In this document: positions 50,934 to 61,895 of the stretch, piece by piece
How the letters are laid out: every line of letters begins with the position of its first letter
How positions within the stretch are numbered: position 1 is the stretch's first letter
Source of the DNA: Centipeda felix
Lineage (GTDB): Bacteria; Bacillota; Negativicutes; Selenomonadales; Selenomonadaceae
Length of the DNA: 64,000 nt
Reading direction: 5' to 3'
NCBI RefSeq assembly: GCF_900186465.1
Contig: NZ_LT891956.1
Coordinates: 48,564-112,563 of the forward strand
Notes under the pieces: generated by a model
What the model was told of the DNA's origin: nothing
The model's database searches: none
Seen by the model: the letters and a program-made list of their open reading frames with translations, nothing else
Made by a program: the position numbers and the translations under genes

Positions 50934-51100
50934 GTGCGCAGCTCCTAAGCGAACCTTAGTGAAGCAAGTGAGTAAAGTATGCGTTTCGCCCCCGGCGCAC
51001 TTCTTTCGTCCAAGCGAAGCGCGTTTAAGAAGTGCGTCGGTATTTAGGCGAATAAGCATACGATCACTTGCGCAACGAGGTGTTCGCGTGGAGCGCGCAC
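50934..51100 (+). ncRNA. Candidate structured RNA element, copy B (five nested helices)
   Basis: P1 50934-50945/51090-51100 (GTGCGC, bulged A, GCTCC / GGAGC GCGCAC); P2 50949-50954/51082-51087 (GCGAAC/GTTCGC); P3 50964-50971/51064-51071 (GCAAGTGA/TCACTTGC); P4 50977-50982/51056-51061 (GTATGC/GCATAC); P5 50994-51005/51027-51038 (GGCGCACTTCTT/AAGAAGTGCGTC). The apical loop CAAGCGAAGCGCGTTT and the joins TATTTAGGC and AACGAGG are shared with copy A. It lies between divergent genes, and the gyrA promoter is downstream of it. Confidence 0.65.
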
Positions 51101-51151
51101 GGAGAATATCTCCGCCTTGTGCAATACGGTGTTACCCCACGCCCCCAAACA

Positions 51152-51180
51152 TAGACTTTTCCCCGCGAAAATGCTATACT
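51152..51180 (+). promoter_or_regulatory. gyrA promoter
   Basis: TAGACT (51152-51157), 17-bp spacer, TATACT (51175-51180), about 35 nt before the ribosome site. Confidence 0.7.
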
Positions 51181-51221
51181 TAGTATGTATTTTTATGAAA
51201 CGAACACGGAGAGGTGACATT

Positions 51222-53669
<2,448 letters not shown>

Positions 53670-53686
53670 GTAAAAACTACATATCA

Positions 53687-53727
53687 AAAAGCATCGCTTC
53701 TTTTCACAGAAAGCGATGCTTTTTTTG
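53687..53727 (+). terminator. gyrA terminator
   Basis: AAAGCATCGCTT...AAGCGATGCTTTTTTT, 11-bp stem with a T7 run. Confidence 0.9.
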
Positions 53728-53740
53728 CAGAATCACCGAT

Positions 53741-53860
53741 ACGTCTCTAAATAATCCTCCCAAACCTCTGCCGGCACGAGCCGCCCGCCCGTCGCCCATG
53801 CGATATGCGCCGCACGATGGAGACGTTCCTCCGTCAGACCATGCGCTGTGCAAATGACGT
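53741..53860 (-). pseudogene. Possible 3' remnant of a minus-strand gene
   Basis: On the minus strand two frames read like one broken gene end: HGLTEERLHRAAHIAWATGG in one frame and RLVPAEVWEDYLETYR plus stop in the next. A single-base change near 53785 would join them. No start or upstream portion is present. I do not recognise the family. Confidence 0.3.
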
Positions 53861-53944
53861 TTTATCTGTATTTTCCTAGGCGAATAAAAGAAATTATGGT
53901 ATGATGAGAATGAGCGCTGCGCTGTTGGTTGGGGAGAAGAGAAA

Positions 53945-54991
53945 ATGAACATCAATTTAATGGATTTTAAATTTAAAAAAAGAAAAATACTTATCGATAA
54001 CAATATCCCCATTGTAACCGCCGGAGAAAAAACGTACATCGTTTATGCAACCGTCGAAATAGGAAGTCCTGCCTGTCATATTCTCATAGGAAAATACTCT
54101 ACTCTTTCCCATCGCCTCCTCTTCGAGATTGCAGTCAACCACGACTACCGTTGTGCAACAATGTATCCCCAACACAAGCTCCTAGACGCGAACGCTCTTC
54201 CCGGAGCAGATGGTGTGACAAACCCGCATTCTGATCCAATCAATTATCATCAGGTCGTTATCGGCAGCGATGTATGGATCGGCTGCGCTGCTATGATCCT
54301 GAATGGTGTCCGCGTTGGCAACGGCGCCATCATCGGTGCGGGTTCCGTTGTGGCAAAGGACGTCCCCCCATACGCCATTGTCGTTGGCAATCCGGCACGT
54401 ATCATCAAGTATCGATTTGATGCGGAGACCATCGCTGCACTGCAGCGCATCAAGTGGTGGAACTGGCCCGAAAAGCAGATCGTGGAGGCAGCCCCCCTTC
54501 TCTACGGAGATATACAGCAATTCATTGACGCATTCGATGTTCCTCAACCGATCGAGGAGCCAGACGAAATCATGGAGACCATCAACGATCTGCGTGAAAA
54601 GAACTATCACATCTCCTACTTCATCCCGGACTTTGAAATCGAACCGAGCGCAGCAGTGTGGCCACGCGTCGTTTATACCTTTCTGAATACCTACCATGCA
54701 GAGGATCGGGCAGCACTCATCATGGCGATCCCGCCACACGATCAATGCGGGGATTGCCTCAATATCATCCTGAATGCCATCGCCGAGCACGGCGAACAGG
54801 CACCGCTCATTCTAACGCACGAAAGGGACGGCGACCTCCCCTTCTCCATCCCGGCCCTCCGCGCATCCAGCGACTACATCACCACACGTGAACATATCTC
54901 CTCCCTTGCCGTGGACTACGCCTCTGACGCCAATGTGCGGATCCGTTACGGCCTCGATCAGGGTACGCTCCTCTTCCCGTCACTGAAATAA
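53945..54991 (+). CDS. CatB-like O-acetyltransferase with extra C-terminal domain
   Basis: 348 residues. The left-handed beta-helix hexapeptide repeats and active-site region are typical of XAT acetyltransferases: [77 protein letters not shown]. About 150 further residues (from near 205) are not part of that fold; [29 protein letters not shown] and [20 protein letters not shown] hint at a glycan-biosynthesis domain. The 5' third is unusually AT-rich for this genome, suggesting transfer. It probably acts in surface polysaccharide decoration. Confidence 0.8.
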   Translation: MNINLMDFKFKKRKILIDNNIPIVTAGEKTYIVYATVEIGSPACHILIGKYSTLSHRLLFEIAVNHDYRCATMYPQHKLLDANALPGADGVTNPHSDPINYHQVVIGSDVWIGCAAMILNGVRVGNGAIIGAGSVVAKDVPPYAIVVGNPARIIKYRFDAETIAALQRIKWWNWPEKQIVEAAPLLYGDIQQFIDAFDVPQPIEEPDEIMETINDLREKNYHISYFIPDFEIEPSAAVWPRVVYTFLNTYHAEDRAALIMAIPPHDQCGDCLNIILNAIAEHGEQAPLILTHERDGDLPFSIPALRASSDYITTREHISSLAVDYASDANVRIRYGLDQGTLLFPSLK

Positions 54992-54994
54992 CAA

Positions 54995-55026
54995 AAGCTC
55001 CGCCTCCACAATGGAGGGGGAGCTTC
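54995..55026 (+). terminator. Terminator after the acetyltransferase
   Basis: AAGCTCC...GGAGCTT with an inner CCTCCA/TGGAGG stem, then CTC. Confidence 0.7.
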
Positions 55027-55048
55027 TCTATGCCTGAATGGACCGTTT

Positions 55049-55891
55049 CTACTCCTTTGTCTCCCGCACGGCTGCCGTTGTTCGGATGCGCTTTTCCATG
55101 GCGCTCGGTGGGAGAATCTTCAGCACCTCGGTGTAGACAAGATCGACGAGGAAGAACTGCGCCGTCTTGGAGGCGATGGAGCCCGTCTCGAGAGGGGTTT
55201 CCGCCGCGATGTAGGTAAGACTCACATCGGAGGCGCTGCGCAGCCGCGAGGGATGATGCTCCGTCAGGGAGATGACCCGCAGGCCGCGTGTGCGGGCGAT
55301 ATCGACCGTTGCAAGGATGTCCGCCGTCTCACCCGAGTGCGAAATGGCGACAATGACATCGTCCGGCTCCATGATGGCGGCGATCATCCGCATCGTGTGA
55401 TTATCGCGCGGCGCGATACAGTTCATGCCAATGCGCAGAAACTTGAAACAGGAGTCCTGCGCAATGATCCCCGAATAGCCCAGTCCGATGAACGCGATCC
55501 GCTGTGCGCCGATGAGAAGACGGGCACAGCGGTCAATCGTCTCATCCGTAATGATGTCCTGCGTCTTTTCGAGGGCGATCACGTTCGCGGAGAGCAGCTT
55601 GCGCGCCGTCTCACGCGGTGTCTCCCCATTCCGGATATTCCCACGATCGAGATAACGTCCCAGCTCTGCTCCCTCCGCAGCAAGTGCTGCCTTGAAATCG
55701 CTGAGACCCGCAAAGCCCATCTTTCGAACGAAGCGTGTGCAGGTCGCCTCTGCCGTGCCGCTCGCATGGGCGATCTCACGGATGGTCATGCGCGGGATTT
55801 CCGTGAGATGAGCACGGATGCAAGCGATAATCTTGCGGTCGCCCTTCGAGACGCGAAAGGGCAGATCATCAAGGCGGCTGAGTATCTTCAT
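55049..55891 (-). CDS. RpiR/MurR-family regulator of the nan cluster
   Basis: 280 residues. The N-terminal HTH_6 domain (RKIIACIRAHLTEIPRMTIREIAHASGTAEATCTRFVRKMGF) is followed by a SIS sugar-phosphate-binding domain (RIAFIGLGYSGIIAQDSCFKFLRIGMN, VAISHSGETADILATVDIARTRG). The family often senses amino-sugar phosphates. At the end of the nan operon it is the likely regulator, with ManNAc-6-P or a related compound as effector by inference. Confidence 0.9.
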   Translation of the reverse strand: MKILSRLDDLPFRVSKGDRKIIACIRAHLTEIPRMTIREIAHASGTAEATCTRFVRKMGFAGLSDFKAALAAEGAELGRYLDRGNIRNGETPRETARKLLSANVIALEKTQDIITDETIDRCARLLIGAQRIAFIGLGYSGIIAQDSCFKFLRIGMNCIAPRDNHTMRMIAAIMEPDDVIVAISHSGETADILATVDIARTRGLRVISLTEHHPSRLRSASDVSLTYIAAETPLETGSIASKTAQFFLVDLVYTEVLKILPPSAMEKRIRTTAAVRETKE

Positions 55892-55945
55892 TGGATCACC
55901 TCATGCAATTCTTGCCTTTCATCATAGCAGATTTTTTTGAAAAAG

Positions 55946-55977
55946 AAAACGCCGTCCACGCAGAGCGGCGTTTTTCC
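55946..55977 (-). terminator. Terminator after the flavoprotein gene
   Basis: Minus-strand AACGCCG...CGGCGTT then TTCTTTTTC. Confidence 0.7.
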
Positions 55978-55991
55978 TGTAGACCCTCATA

Positions 55992-57617
55992 TTATTCATG
56001 CGTGCGTTCTTCGGAACTTTCGTGCCGCGCCGTGATCGCGCCGTTCGTTTCGGTAACGATGATCCTCTTTTCCTCCGATTTCAGTGTGTCGGGGTGATCC
56101 GTGCGGTAGTGTGCCCCCCTGCTTTCCCGTCGGAGCAGAGCTGCTGTCAGAACTGCCGTCGCTGTCCGCAGCTGAGCGGACAGTCGGAGGACTGCGGCGG
56201 CATCCGCTGCAGTGGTCGCGGGGGCATTACGCTCCATTTCCTCCCGTGCGTCCGTGCAGAAGCGAATCGCCCGCGTCAGCCCATCCGCGCTGCGTGCGAT
56301 CATGGCGTTCTCTGTCATCACGCTGCGGAGACGGCTGCGTATGGCGTGTGCATCGGGGATGCTGTGCGCGCGCAGGAGGATCGCATCGTCCGCAGCCATC
56401 GTGCCGCCCGTCTCTGTAGCGGCGGATTTGCCCGCGATCTCTCCGAACACCAGCCCGTTTGCACTGGACAGCCCGCCGATCCGATCCGCCCCGTGCATCC
56501 CGCCGGTCACTTCGCCGCAGGCATAAAGGCCGGGGACATCCGTTGCGGCATCGCTGTCGATCACGATGCCGCCGTTCGCTGCATGGGCGTACATCCCAAT
56601 TCGCACGGGATCGTTCGGGGTCAGCCCCTTTTTCTCGTGCAGCCAGTCGAAATAGGTCGCGATAAACTCGGGCGGATTTTGCTTCATCTCGTCCGAATAG
56701 CTCACATACGCCCCGCCGCTTTTCTCCGCGCGCGCAATGGCGAAGTCGACCGCGCGATCCGCGCCCGCAGCGGTAAACGGCCCGTGCGTGGATCGCTGCG
56801 CCAGCAGTGCGGCGCGGTTCGGCAGATGCGCCAAGATGTCGTTTCCGTCCGCGTCGCGGAAGGTGGCAAAACGAAAGGTCTTTTCATTGAATACGGTCTT
56901 TGGCGCAGGGGAGAGGAAGCCGGGCATCATCTGCATGAACTCCATGTTGATGAGCCGCGCCCCTGCCCGCAGTGCCAAGGCGTGCCCCGTCCCTGTGACA
57001 TCGGCGGTCGTGAGGCAGTTCTGAAACAGCCCGCTGTAGCCGCCCGTGGCGAGGACGACCGCCTTGCTGCGAATGGCGAGGAGGCGGTTCTTCGCCGCGA
57101 ACACTGCGCCGCACACGCGTCCGCTGCGCTGAACGAGTTCCAATGCCTCATGATGGGGGCAGCGCCGCACCCCGTATTCCGACAGCTCCTTTTGGAAGAC
57201 GGCACGCATACGGGCGGCTTCCAGACCATTCCAATTTCGCCGCTTGTGGTCAAAACAGGGGATAAACTCTTTTTCATCGGATTTTTCTGCGGTCCGTAGC
57301 CGGATGCCGCATGCTTTCAGCGCGTTGATCGAGGGATTGATCTTGTGTACGAAGGTTTTGACGAGCGCGGGTGTCGTCATCCCCGCTCCGACCCGCGCAA
57401 TGCTTGCGGCAAGGTCGTCCTCGTCCGCCGCGTCCACAGGACCGATCAGCCCCAGTCCCCATGTCCCCGGGAAAAAGCTGGAGCCGGAAAAGATCTCCGT
57501 ACTGCTCGTGAGCACGACGGCGCAGCCCTCTTTTGCCGCCGCAATCGCCGCACAGATCCCGGCGATGCCCGCGCCGATCACCAGCACGTCACAGTGGTCT
57601 TGGGATGGAACAATCAT
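55992..57617 (-). CDS. FAD-dependent oxidoreductase (fumarate reductase/aspartate oxidase type)
   Basis: 541 residues. The N-terminal dinucleotide motif is CDVLVIGAGIAGICAAIAAAKEG. The C-terminal FAD site is PGLYACGEVTGGMHGADRIGGLSSANGLVFGEIAGKSAA, and the final RESRGAHYRTDHP matches the helical end of SdhA/FrdA/NadB proteins. No signal peptide and no cytochrome domain. Placed between nanM and the RpiR regulator, it may act on a sialic-acid-derived compound or simply be a linked oxidase; the substrate is unknown. Confidence 0.85.
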   Translation of the reverse strand: MIVPSQDHCDVLVIGAGIAGICAAIAAAKEGCAVVLTSSTEIFSGSSFFPGTWGLGLIGPVDAADEDDLAASIARVGAGMTTPALVKTFVHKINPSINALKACGIRLRTAEKSDEKEFIPCFDHKRRNWNGLEAARMRAVFQKELSEYGVRRCPHHEALELVQRSGRVCGAVFAAKNRLLAIRSKAVVLATGGYSGLFQNCLTTADVTGTGHALALRAGARLINMEFMQMMPGFLSPAPKTVFNEKTFRFATFRDADGNDILAHLPNRAALLAQRSTHGPFTAAGADRAVDFAIARAEKSGGAYVSYSDEMKQNPPEFIATYFDWLHEKKGLTPNDPVRIGMYAHAANGGIVIDSDAATDVPGLYACGEVTGGMHGADRIGGLSSANGLVFGEIAGKSAATETGGTMAADDAILLRAHSIPDAHAIRSRLRSVMTENAMIARSADGLTRAIRFCTDAREEMERNAPATTAADAAAVLRLSAQLRTATAVLTAALLRRESRGAHYRTDHPDTLKSEEKRIIVTETNGAITARHESSEERTHE

Positions 57618-57633
57618 GTGGGTTTTCTCCTCA

Positions 57634-58581
57634 TTAGGACAGGTGTTCAGTCAGAGGGACGACACGCCTCCGCGGTTCGGCGTATTTTTCCTCGCCTTGC
57701 AGGGTGCTTAGATTCGATACGGCCCAGTTGTAGATCTCGTGGTTAAAGCCGCCGACGACCAGCATCTCATCCGCATTGAGCCGCACAGAACGCGCACCGA
57801 GAAGCGAGACGGGCGTGCTGTCCACGTTCGGCCCCTTGATCTCTGTCCATGCGCGTGTCTTCGGATCGTAGGCATAGCCGTCCGTGTACGCTACGTTCGC
57901 GCCGCCGCTGAATACATAGAGCCGCCCGCCGAGGAACTCCGCAACGGACTGCTCGCGTGGCTCGCCGGGGAAGTCGAGGAGAGATGACAGCATCCCTGTC
58001 TTGACATCGTAGGTGTAGAACTTCTTGCTGAGTGTGCCGTCCTGCTTGCCGCCGCCGAGGTACACTGTGCCCTTGTCATAGGCGGCGACACCGTTCTGGA
58101 GGGCAAAGGGCAGCGCGGGCAGCGTCTCTGTATGGAGTTTCCCGTTCGGCGCAGTGAGGCGTGTCACTGCACGCGCCCCCGTCTCGTCCGTACTGCCGCC
58201 GAAGTAGAGCACGCCGTCCGGTGTCGTCACAGATACGCCGTAGCCGACGGGGTACGGCATCTGCGCGTGATCCGTCTCGGTGAGCCCTGCTGTCGTGGCA
58301 CGCAGGACGTAGACGTCGGGATAGGTCACCTTTGCCCCGCCCGTGAGCGGCCCACCATCGGGGAAGTTCGCGCCGCCGCCGACGATGATGCAGTCGCCGA
58401 ACGTCCCTTGTACGAGACCCGCAACGCCGATATTCTCCGTCCGCCCCTCTGCGGGTGAGAGCGTTCCCATCGACTGCCATGCGAGTGCAGGACTTCCCAC
58501 GGTGGCGGGAGCAGCCGCAGCAGAGAGCGGCGCAAGTGCAACGAGTGCCGCGAGCGCAGTGCAATGCAATGAGCGTTTCAT
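57634..58581 (-). CDS. nanM: Exported NanM-like N-acetylneuraminate epimerase (short form)
   Basis: 315 residues from ATG 58581. Signal peptide MKRSLHCTALAALVALAPLSAAAA. Kelch-type blades are visible (GDCIIVGGGANFPDGGPLTGG, GVLYFGGSTDETG, GTVYLGGGKQDG, GRLYVFSGGANVAYTDGYAYDP, EMLVVGGFNHEIYN). NanM-type mutarotases convert alpha- to beta-Neu5Ac in the periplasm. Family members are usually ~60 residues longer after the GGFN/GGVN motif, so this protein ends early; it could be truncated or a short subfamily. Confidence 0.8.
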   Translation of the reverse strand: MKRSLHCTALAALVALAPLSAAAAPATVGSPALAWQSMGTLSPAEGRTENIGVAGLVQGTFGDCIIVGGGANFPDGGPLTGGAKVTYPDVYVLRATTAGLTETDHAQMPYPVGYGVSVTTPDGVLYFGGSTDETGARAVTRLTAPNGKLHTETLPALPFALQNGVAAYDKGTVYLGGGKQDGTLSKKFYTYDVKTGMLSSLLDFPGEPREQSVAEFLGGRLYVFSGGANVAYTDGYAYDPKTRAWTEIKGPNVDSTPVSLLGARSVRLNADEMLVVGGFNHEIYNWAVSNLSTLQGEEKYAEPRRRVVPLTEHLS

Positions 58582-58642
58582 ATTGTTTTCTCCTTTGTGT
58601 GCCAATCATCTGCCCACGAAAGCAGCTTGATGACGCCGACTT

Positions 58643-58810
58643 TTAGGGAATCACTGATAAAATGAGGTCTGCCAGATTGGCGCAGATTTTTTCGTCCGAA
58701 CGAGGTGGAAAACCGGACGCAGAGTGGTGCTCTGTGGAGGATTTTCCGCCGAAGTGCGGGCAAAAAAGATGCGTCAAGATGGTTGTACCGAATTTATCAG
58801 TGCTTCCTTA
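58643..58810. repeat. MITE-like 167-bp foldback element, copy 6
   Basis: TTAGGGAATCACTGATAAAATG...TTTATCAGTGCTTCCTTA. It splits the nan operon between nanM and nanK, only 8 bp from the nanK stop. Confidence 0.9.
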
Positions 58811-58818
58811 GGGGCATC

Positions 58819-59718
58819 TTATCCAGGAATCGCTGATTCCTGTTCCTGAAGGAAGTGATAGAGTGCGCCGAGCATGCCGGCGTTATTCTGTGTGGCTGCG
58901 AATGCGATGGTGGTCGCCTCATAGACGATGGGTGGGAGGCGATCGCGCAGTGCCGCCTCAAGGAGCGGCCACAGCACGGCCTCCTGCGCCATGATCCCGC
59001 CGCCGAGCACGATGCGCTCCGGATTCACGACACAGACAACGTTCGTGATGGCATCCGCAAGAGAGTCAATGAGCAGTGCCACCTCCTCCTGCGCCGCATG
59101 ATCGCCCTTGGCGAGGAGGTCAAAGACGGCGTGCCCGTCGATGCTGCCGGCAGGCAGCCCCTTTGTGCGGCAGACGGAGGCGACGAGCTCCGCTGCCGAG
59201 CAGCGCTCATGGAGGCGTCCGCCCGGCACGCGCATATAGGCGATCTCACCTGCACTGCGCGAAACGCCATGCACAACGCGTCCATCCATGATGAGACAGC
59301 CGCCAATACTCGTACCAACGGTCATGGCAAAGAGTGAGGATGCACCGCGCCCTGCCCCCTTCCACAGCTCACCGAGTGCGGCGCAGTTGACGTCGTTTTC
59401 GACAGAGGCCGGGAGATCAAAATTCTCGCGCATGATGGCTTTCCAGTTGACCCCACGATACTGTGGAATAGATTCCTCCAGTGCATAGACAATCTCCCCC
59501 GTCGCGGGATCGACCATCCCTGCCGTAGAGATGGCGACACCACGCACATCGTATACCCCGCATGTCTCACGAACGAGGTCCGAGACCTTGCGCACGATGC
59601 CGAGACCGCCATACGTCTTCGCCTCGGTGGGGAGGGTGCCATGCACAGCGAACTCGCCCGCCACATCCATGACGCCGTATTTGATATCTGTCCCACCGAT
59701 GTCAATGCAGATATACAA
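58819..59718 (-). CDS. nanK: ROK-family N-acetylmannosamine kinase
   Basis: 299 residues. The ATP site is MYICIDIGGTDIKYGVMD, followed by ISTAGMVDPATGEI, PASVENDVNCAALGE (catalytic Asp) and VGTSIGGCLIMDGRVVHG. The usual ROK zinc motif CxCGxxGCxE is replaced by PGGRLHERCSAAELV, so structural zinc binding is probably lost. Gene context (nanA, nanE, nanM) supports ManNAc as substrate over glucose. Confidence 0.88.
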   Translation of the reverse strand: MYICIDIGGTDIKYGVMDVAGEFAVHGTLPTEAKTYGGLGIVRKVSDLVRETCGVYDVRGVAISTAGMVDPATGEIVYALEESIPQYRGVNWKAIMRENFDLPASVENDVNCAALGELWKGAGRGASSLFAMTVGTSIGGCLIMDGRVVHGVSRSAGEIAYMRVPGGRLHERCSAAELVASVCRTKGLPAGSIDGHAVFDLLAKGDHAAQEEVALLIDSLADAITNVVCVVNPERIVLGGGIMAQEAVLWPLLEAALRDRLPPIVYEATTIAFAATQNNAGMLGALYHFLQEQESAIPG

Positions 59719-59736
59719 AGTCTGTTCCTCCCAAGA

Positions 59737-60186
59737 TTACACGCGAACCTTAAAGATCCCCTTTTTGAGCGGCGCCGGTGCATCCACCTTCACCCCTGAG
59801 CGGTGCACATCCTCGGGGAAGCATACGAGGAAATCCCCAGGCCGCATGATGGTGGTCTGTGTGACGGCACCATCGGCGGGCACATAGTCCTTGTCCGCCT
59901 CGTAGGGATGTGTCTCCATCCGCTCGATCAGGCTGACGTCGATCTTCTCCGTCCCCTCAGCAAGGACGTGGATGTCGATGTAGGCGCGGTGCGCCTCCCA
60001 GATCTTTTCGCTGCGCTCCCCCGTCGTATAGTGCGCAATGTTGACATAGACATCCTCGCCGTCGATGTCGTTGCGCCCCTTGGGGAGCGCGCCGAGGTCG
60101 TGCGTGCGGGCAAAGTCGAGTGCCTGCCGAATGCGCGGCGGGAGGAAGGAATAGGTATCTTCATGATGGATGCTGCCGTAGATCAT
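59737..60186 (-). CDS. nanQ: YhcH/YjgK/YiaL family protein (sialic acid cluster, NanQ-like)
   Basis: 149 residues from ATG 60186 with AAAGGAG upstream; an in-frame TTG at 60204 is the alternative. Cupin-like motifs are EAHRAYIDIHVLAEGTEKIDV, PGDFLVCFPEDVHRSGV and the C-terminal KKGIFKVRV. E. coli YhcH (NanQ), in the nan operon, speeds Neu5Ac anomerisation. The conserved His/Glu metal ligands appear intact. Confidence 0.88.
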   Translation of the reverse strand: MIYGSIHHEDTYSFLPPRIRQALDFARTHDLGALPKGRNDIDGEDVYVNIAHYTTGERSEKIWEAHRAYIDIHVLAEGTEKIDVSLIERMETHPYEADKDYVPADGAVTQTTIMRPGDFLVCFPEDVHRSGVKVDAPAPLKKGIFKVRV

Positions 60187-60205
60187 AAAACTCTCCTTTG
60201 ACAAA

Positions 60206-60232
60206 TGCCCGACGCAGCTGCGCCGGGCGTAA
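60206..60232. other. Intergenic hairpin between transporter and YhcH genes
   Basis: GCCCGACGCAG CTGCGCCGGGC forms a compact stem with no T-run; it may stabilise or process the operon mRNA rather than terminate it. Confidence 0.5.
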
Positions 60233-60246
60233 TGAATAGCAACGAA

Positions 60247-61794
60247 TTATTTATGTACGTGACACACTGCCGCAACCTCCTGCCCATCGCAGTGGGACGC
60301 GCCGCGCGTATCATAGACCGTCGTACCCGCAGGTGCCGTATAGCCGGGTGCTGTGAGGCGGCTGACGATCGTACCGACCCCAAGCGTGAGAGCGATGGTG
60401 ATGAGGGTATACGACCAGAACGAAACGGAGGGGACGAAGTACTTCAGGTAGATGACCACTGCCGTCGACACGAGGAATCCTGCGACAGCACCTGCCGCAT
60501 TGGCATGGCGGCTGAATGCACCGAGAACGAAGACGCCTGCGAGTGCACCGAGTGCAAGCCCGATGAAGCTGTTGAACCACTGATACGCCGAGCGGATGTC
60601 GCTGCCTGCCATGATGATCGCAACGACGATGGAGAGGATACCGATGCCGAGCGAGATGAACTGCGCGATGCGCGTCTGCTTTTTCATCGGCATCTCAGGA
60701 TGAAGGACGGACTGGATATCGAGCACCCAGCTTGTCGCCACGGAGTTGATGCCCGTGGAGAGCGTGGACTGCGCGGCGGCAAAGAGCGCGGCCAGCAGGA
60801 TCCCTGTCAGGCCCGTAGGAAGCTCGTATGTGATGTACGCTGCCAGCACGAGATCGCGCCGGTCGGTCATGAGAAGGCCGGGGTTCTGCTGATAGAACAC
60901 GAAGAGTGCGGTACCGACGAGGAAGAACACCGTCGCGGCAAAGATGGAAATGACTCCATTGCCGAGTGTCATCTTGCGCAGCTGGTTCATGTCGGTCGTC
61001 GTGGTGAACCGCTGGACGATGTCCTGACTGGATACATAGGATGCGAACGTGACGAGACCGCCGCCGATAAAGGTAATAAAGACGCTGCTTGATACGATAT
61101 CGGGGCTGAACCAGACCTCGTTTTCGAGCAGGAACTTATGCCCTGTGGTGAGTGTATCCCAGACCGTTCCCCAGCCGCCGTGGATGCTGCCGATCATGAC
61201 AACGAGCGAGAGAGCGATGCCGACAATCAAAACCGTTCCTTGGATAAAATCGGTGTAGAGCACCGCCTTGAGTCCGCCGGAGTAGGAATAAATGATGGCG
61301 ATGACCCCCATGACGACGATCAGCAGGTTGACATCGATCCCCGTAACTTCCGCGAGTGCAACGGACGGCAGATACATGATGATGGACATGCGTCCGAGCT
61401 GAAAGACGATGAACATAAGCGCACCGAGAATACGGAGTTTGCCGCTCTCAAAGCGCTTCTGAAGGTAGTGATACGCCGTATCGATCTCCAGGCGGCTGTA
61501 GATCGGCAGGAAGTAGCGGATCGTCAGCGGGATGGCGAACAGCATACCGAGCTGCGCCCACCAGAAGATCCACGAGCCGTGATACGAGTTGCCCGGGATG
61601 GCGAGGAAGGAAATCGGGCTGAGCAGCGTCGCGAAGATGGAGACGCAGGTAACGTACCAGGGGATGGTGCCGTCGCCCTTGAAGAACTCCTTGCCCTTCA
61701 TTTCCTTTTTTGAATAGTAGAGACCTGCCAGGAGGACGCCGAGCAGGTAGATGATGAGGACTGCCGTATCAATCCAGGTAAATCCTTCATGCAT
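60247..61794 (-). CDS. Sodium:solute symporter, probable sialic acid transporter
   Basis: 515 residues, about 13 spans, SSS family. Motifs include SPISFLAIPGNSYHGSWIFWWAQLG, SYSGGLKAVLYTDFIQG, FASYVSSQDIVQRFTT and AAQSTLSTGINSVATSWVLDI. Its place between nanA and the YhcH gene argues for sodium-coupled Neu5Ac uptake, as in SiaT/NanT-SSS proteins. The other route (TRAP transport) is not in view. Confidence 0.9.
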   Translation of the reverse strand: MHEGFTWIDTAVLIIYLLGVLLAGLYYSKKEMKGKEFFKGDGTIPWYVTCVSIFATLLSPISFLAIPGNSYHGSWIFWWAQLGMLFAIPLTIRYFLPIYSRLEIDTAYHYLQKRFESGKLRILGALMFIVFQLGRMSIIMYLPSVALAEVTGIDVNLLIVVMGVIAIIYSYSGGLKAVLYTDFIQGTVLIVGIALSLVVMIGSIHGGWGTVWDTLTTGHKFLLENEVWFSPDIVSSSVFITFIGGGLVTFASYVSSQDIVQRFTTTTDMNQLRKMTLGNGVISIFAATVFFLVGTALFVFYQQNPGLLMTDRRDLVLAAYITYELPTGLTGILLAALFAAAQSTLSTGINSVATSWVLDIQSVLHPEMPMKKQTRIAQFISLGIGILSIVVAIIMAGSDIRSAYQWFNSFIGLALGALAGVFVLGAFSRHANAAGAVAGFLVSTAVVIYLKYFVPSVSFWSYTLITIALTLGVGTIVSRLTAPGYTAPAGTTVYDTRGASHCDGQEVAAVCHVHK

Positions 61795-61825
61795 GAAAAT
61801 CTCCTCCTATTGTGATGTGAATGGG

Positions 61826-61870
61826 GGAAGCAGCGCGCCCCTCCCCCGACGTGCGGGGAAGGCTTTGGAT
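61826..61870. repeat. GC-rich dispersed repeat fragment
   Basis: GCAGCGCGCCCCTCCCCCGA then CGTGCGGGGAAGGCTTTGG resembles part of the family at 2140; short unit between transporter and nanA. Confidence 0.55.
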
Positions 61871-61895
61871 GCGGCTGCACACGATACCAATCTTC

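Noticed and set aside
51117-51221. Longer gyrA start
   Set aside because: The upstream extension covers the promoter and ribosome site; the TTG at 51222 gives the standard GyrA N-terminus.
58578-58763. Short open frames in MITE copies (peptides with RKNLRQSGRPHF or CGGFSAEVRAKK)
   Set aside because: The same sequence recurs in every MITE copy in both orientations; explained by the repeat, not by genes.
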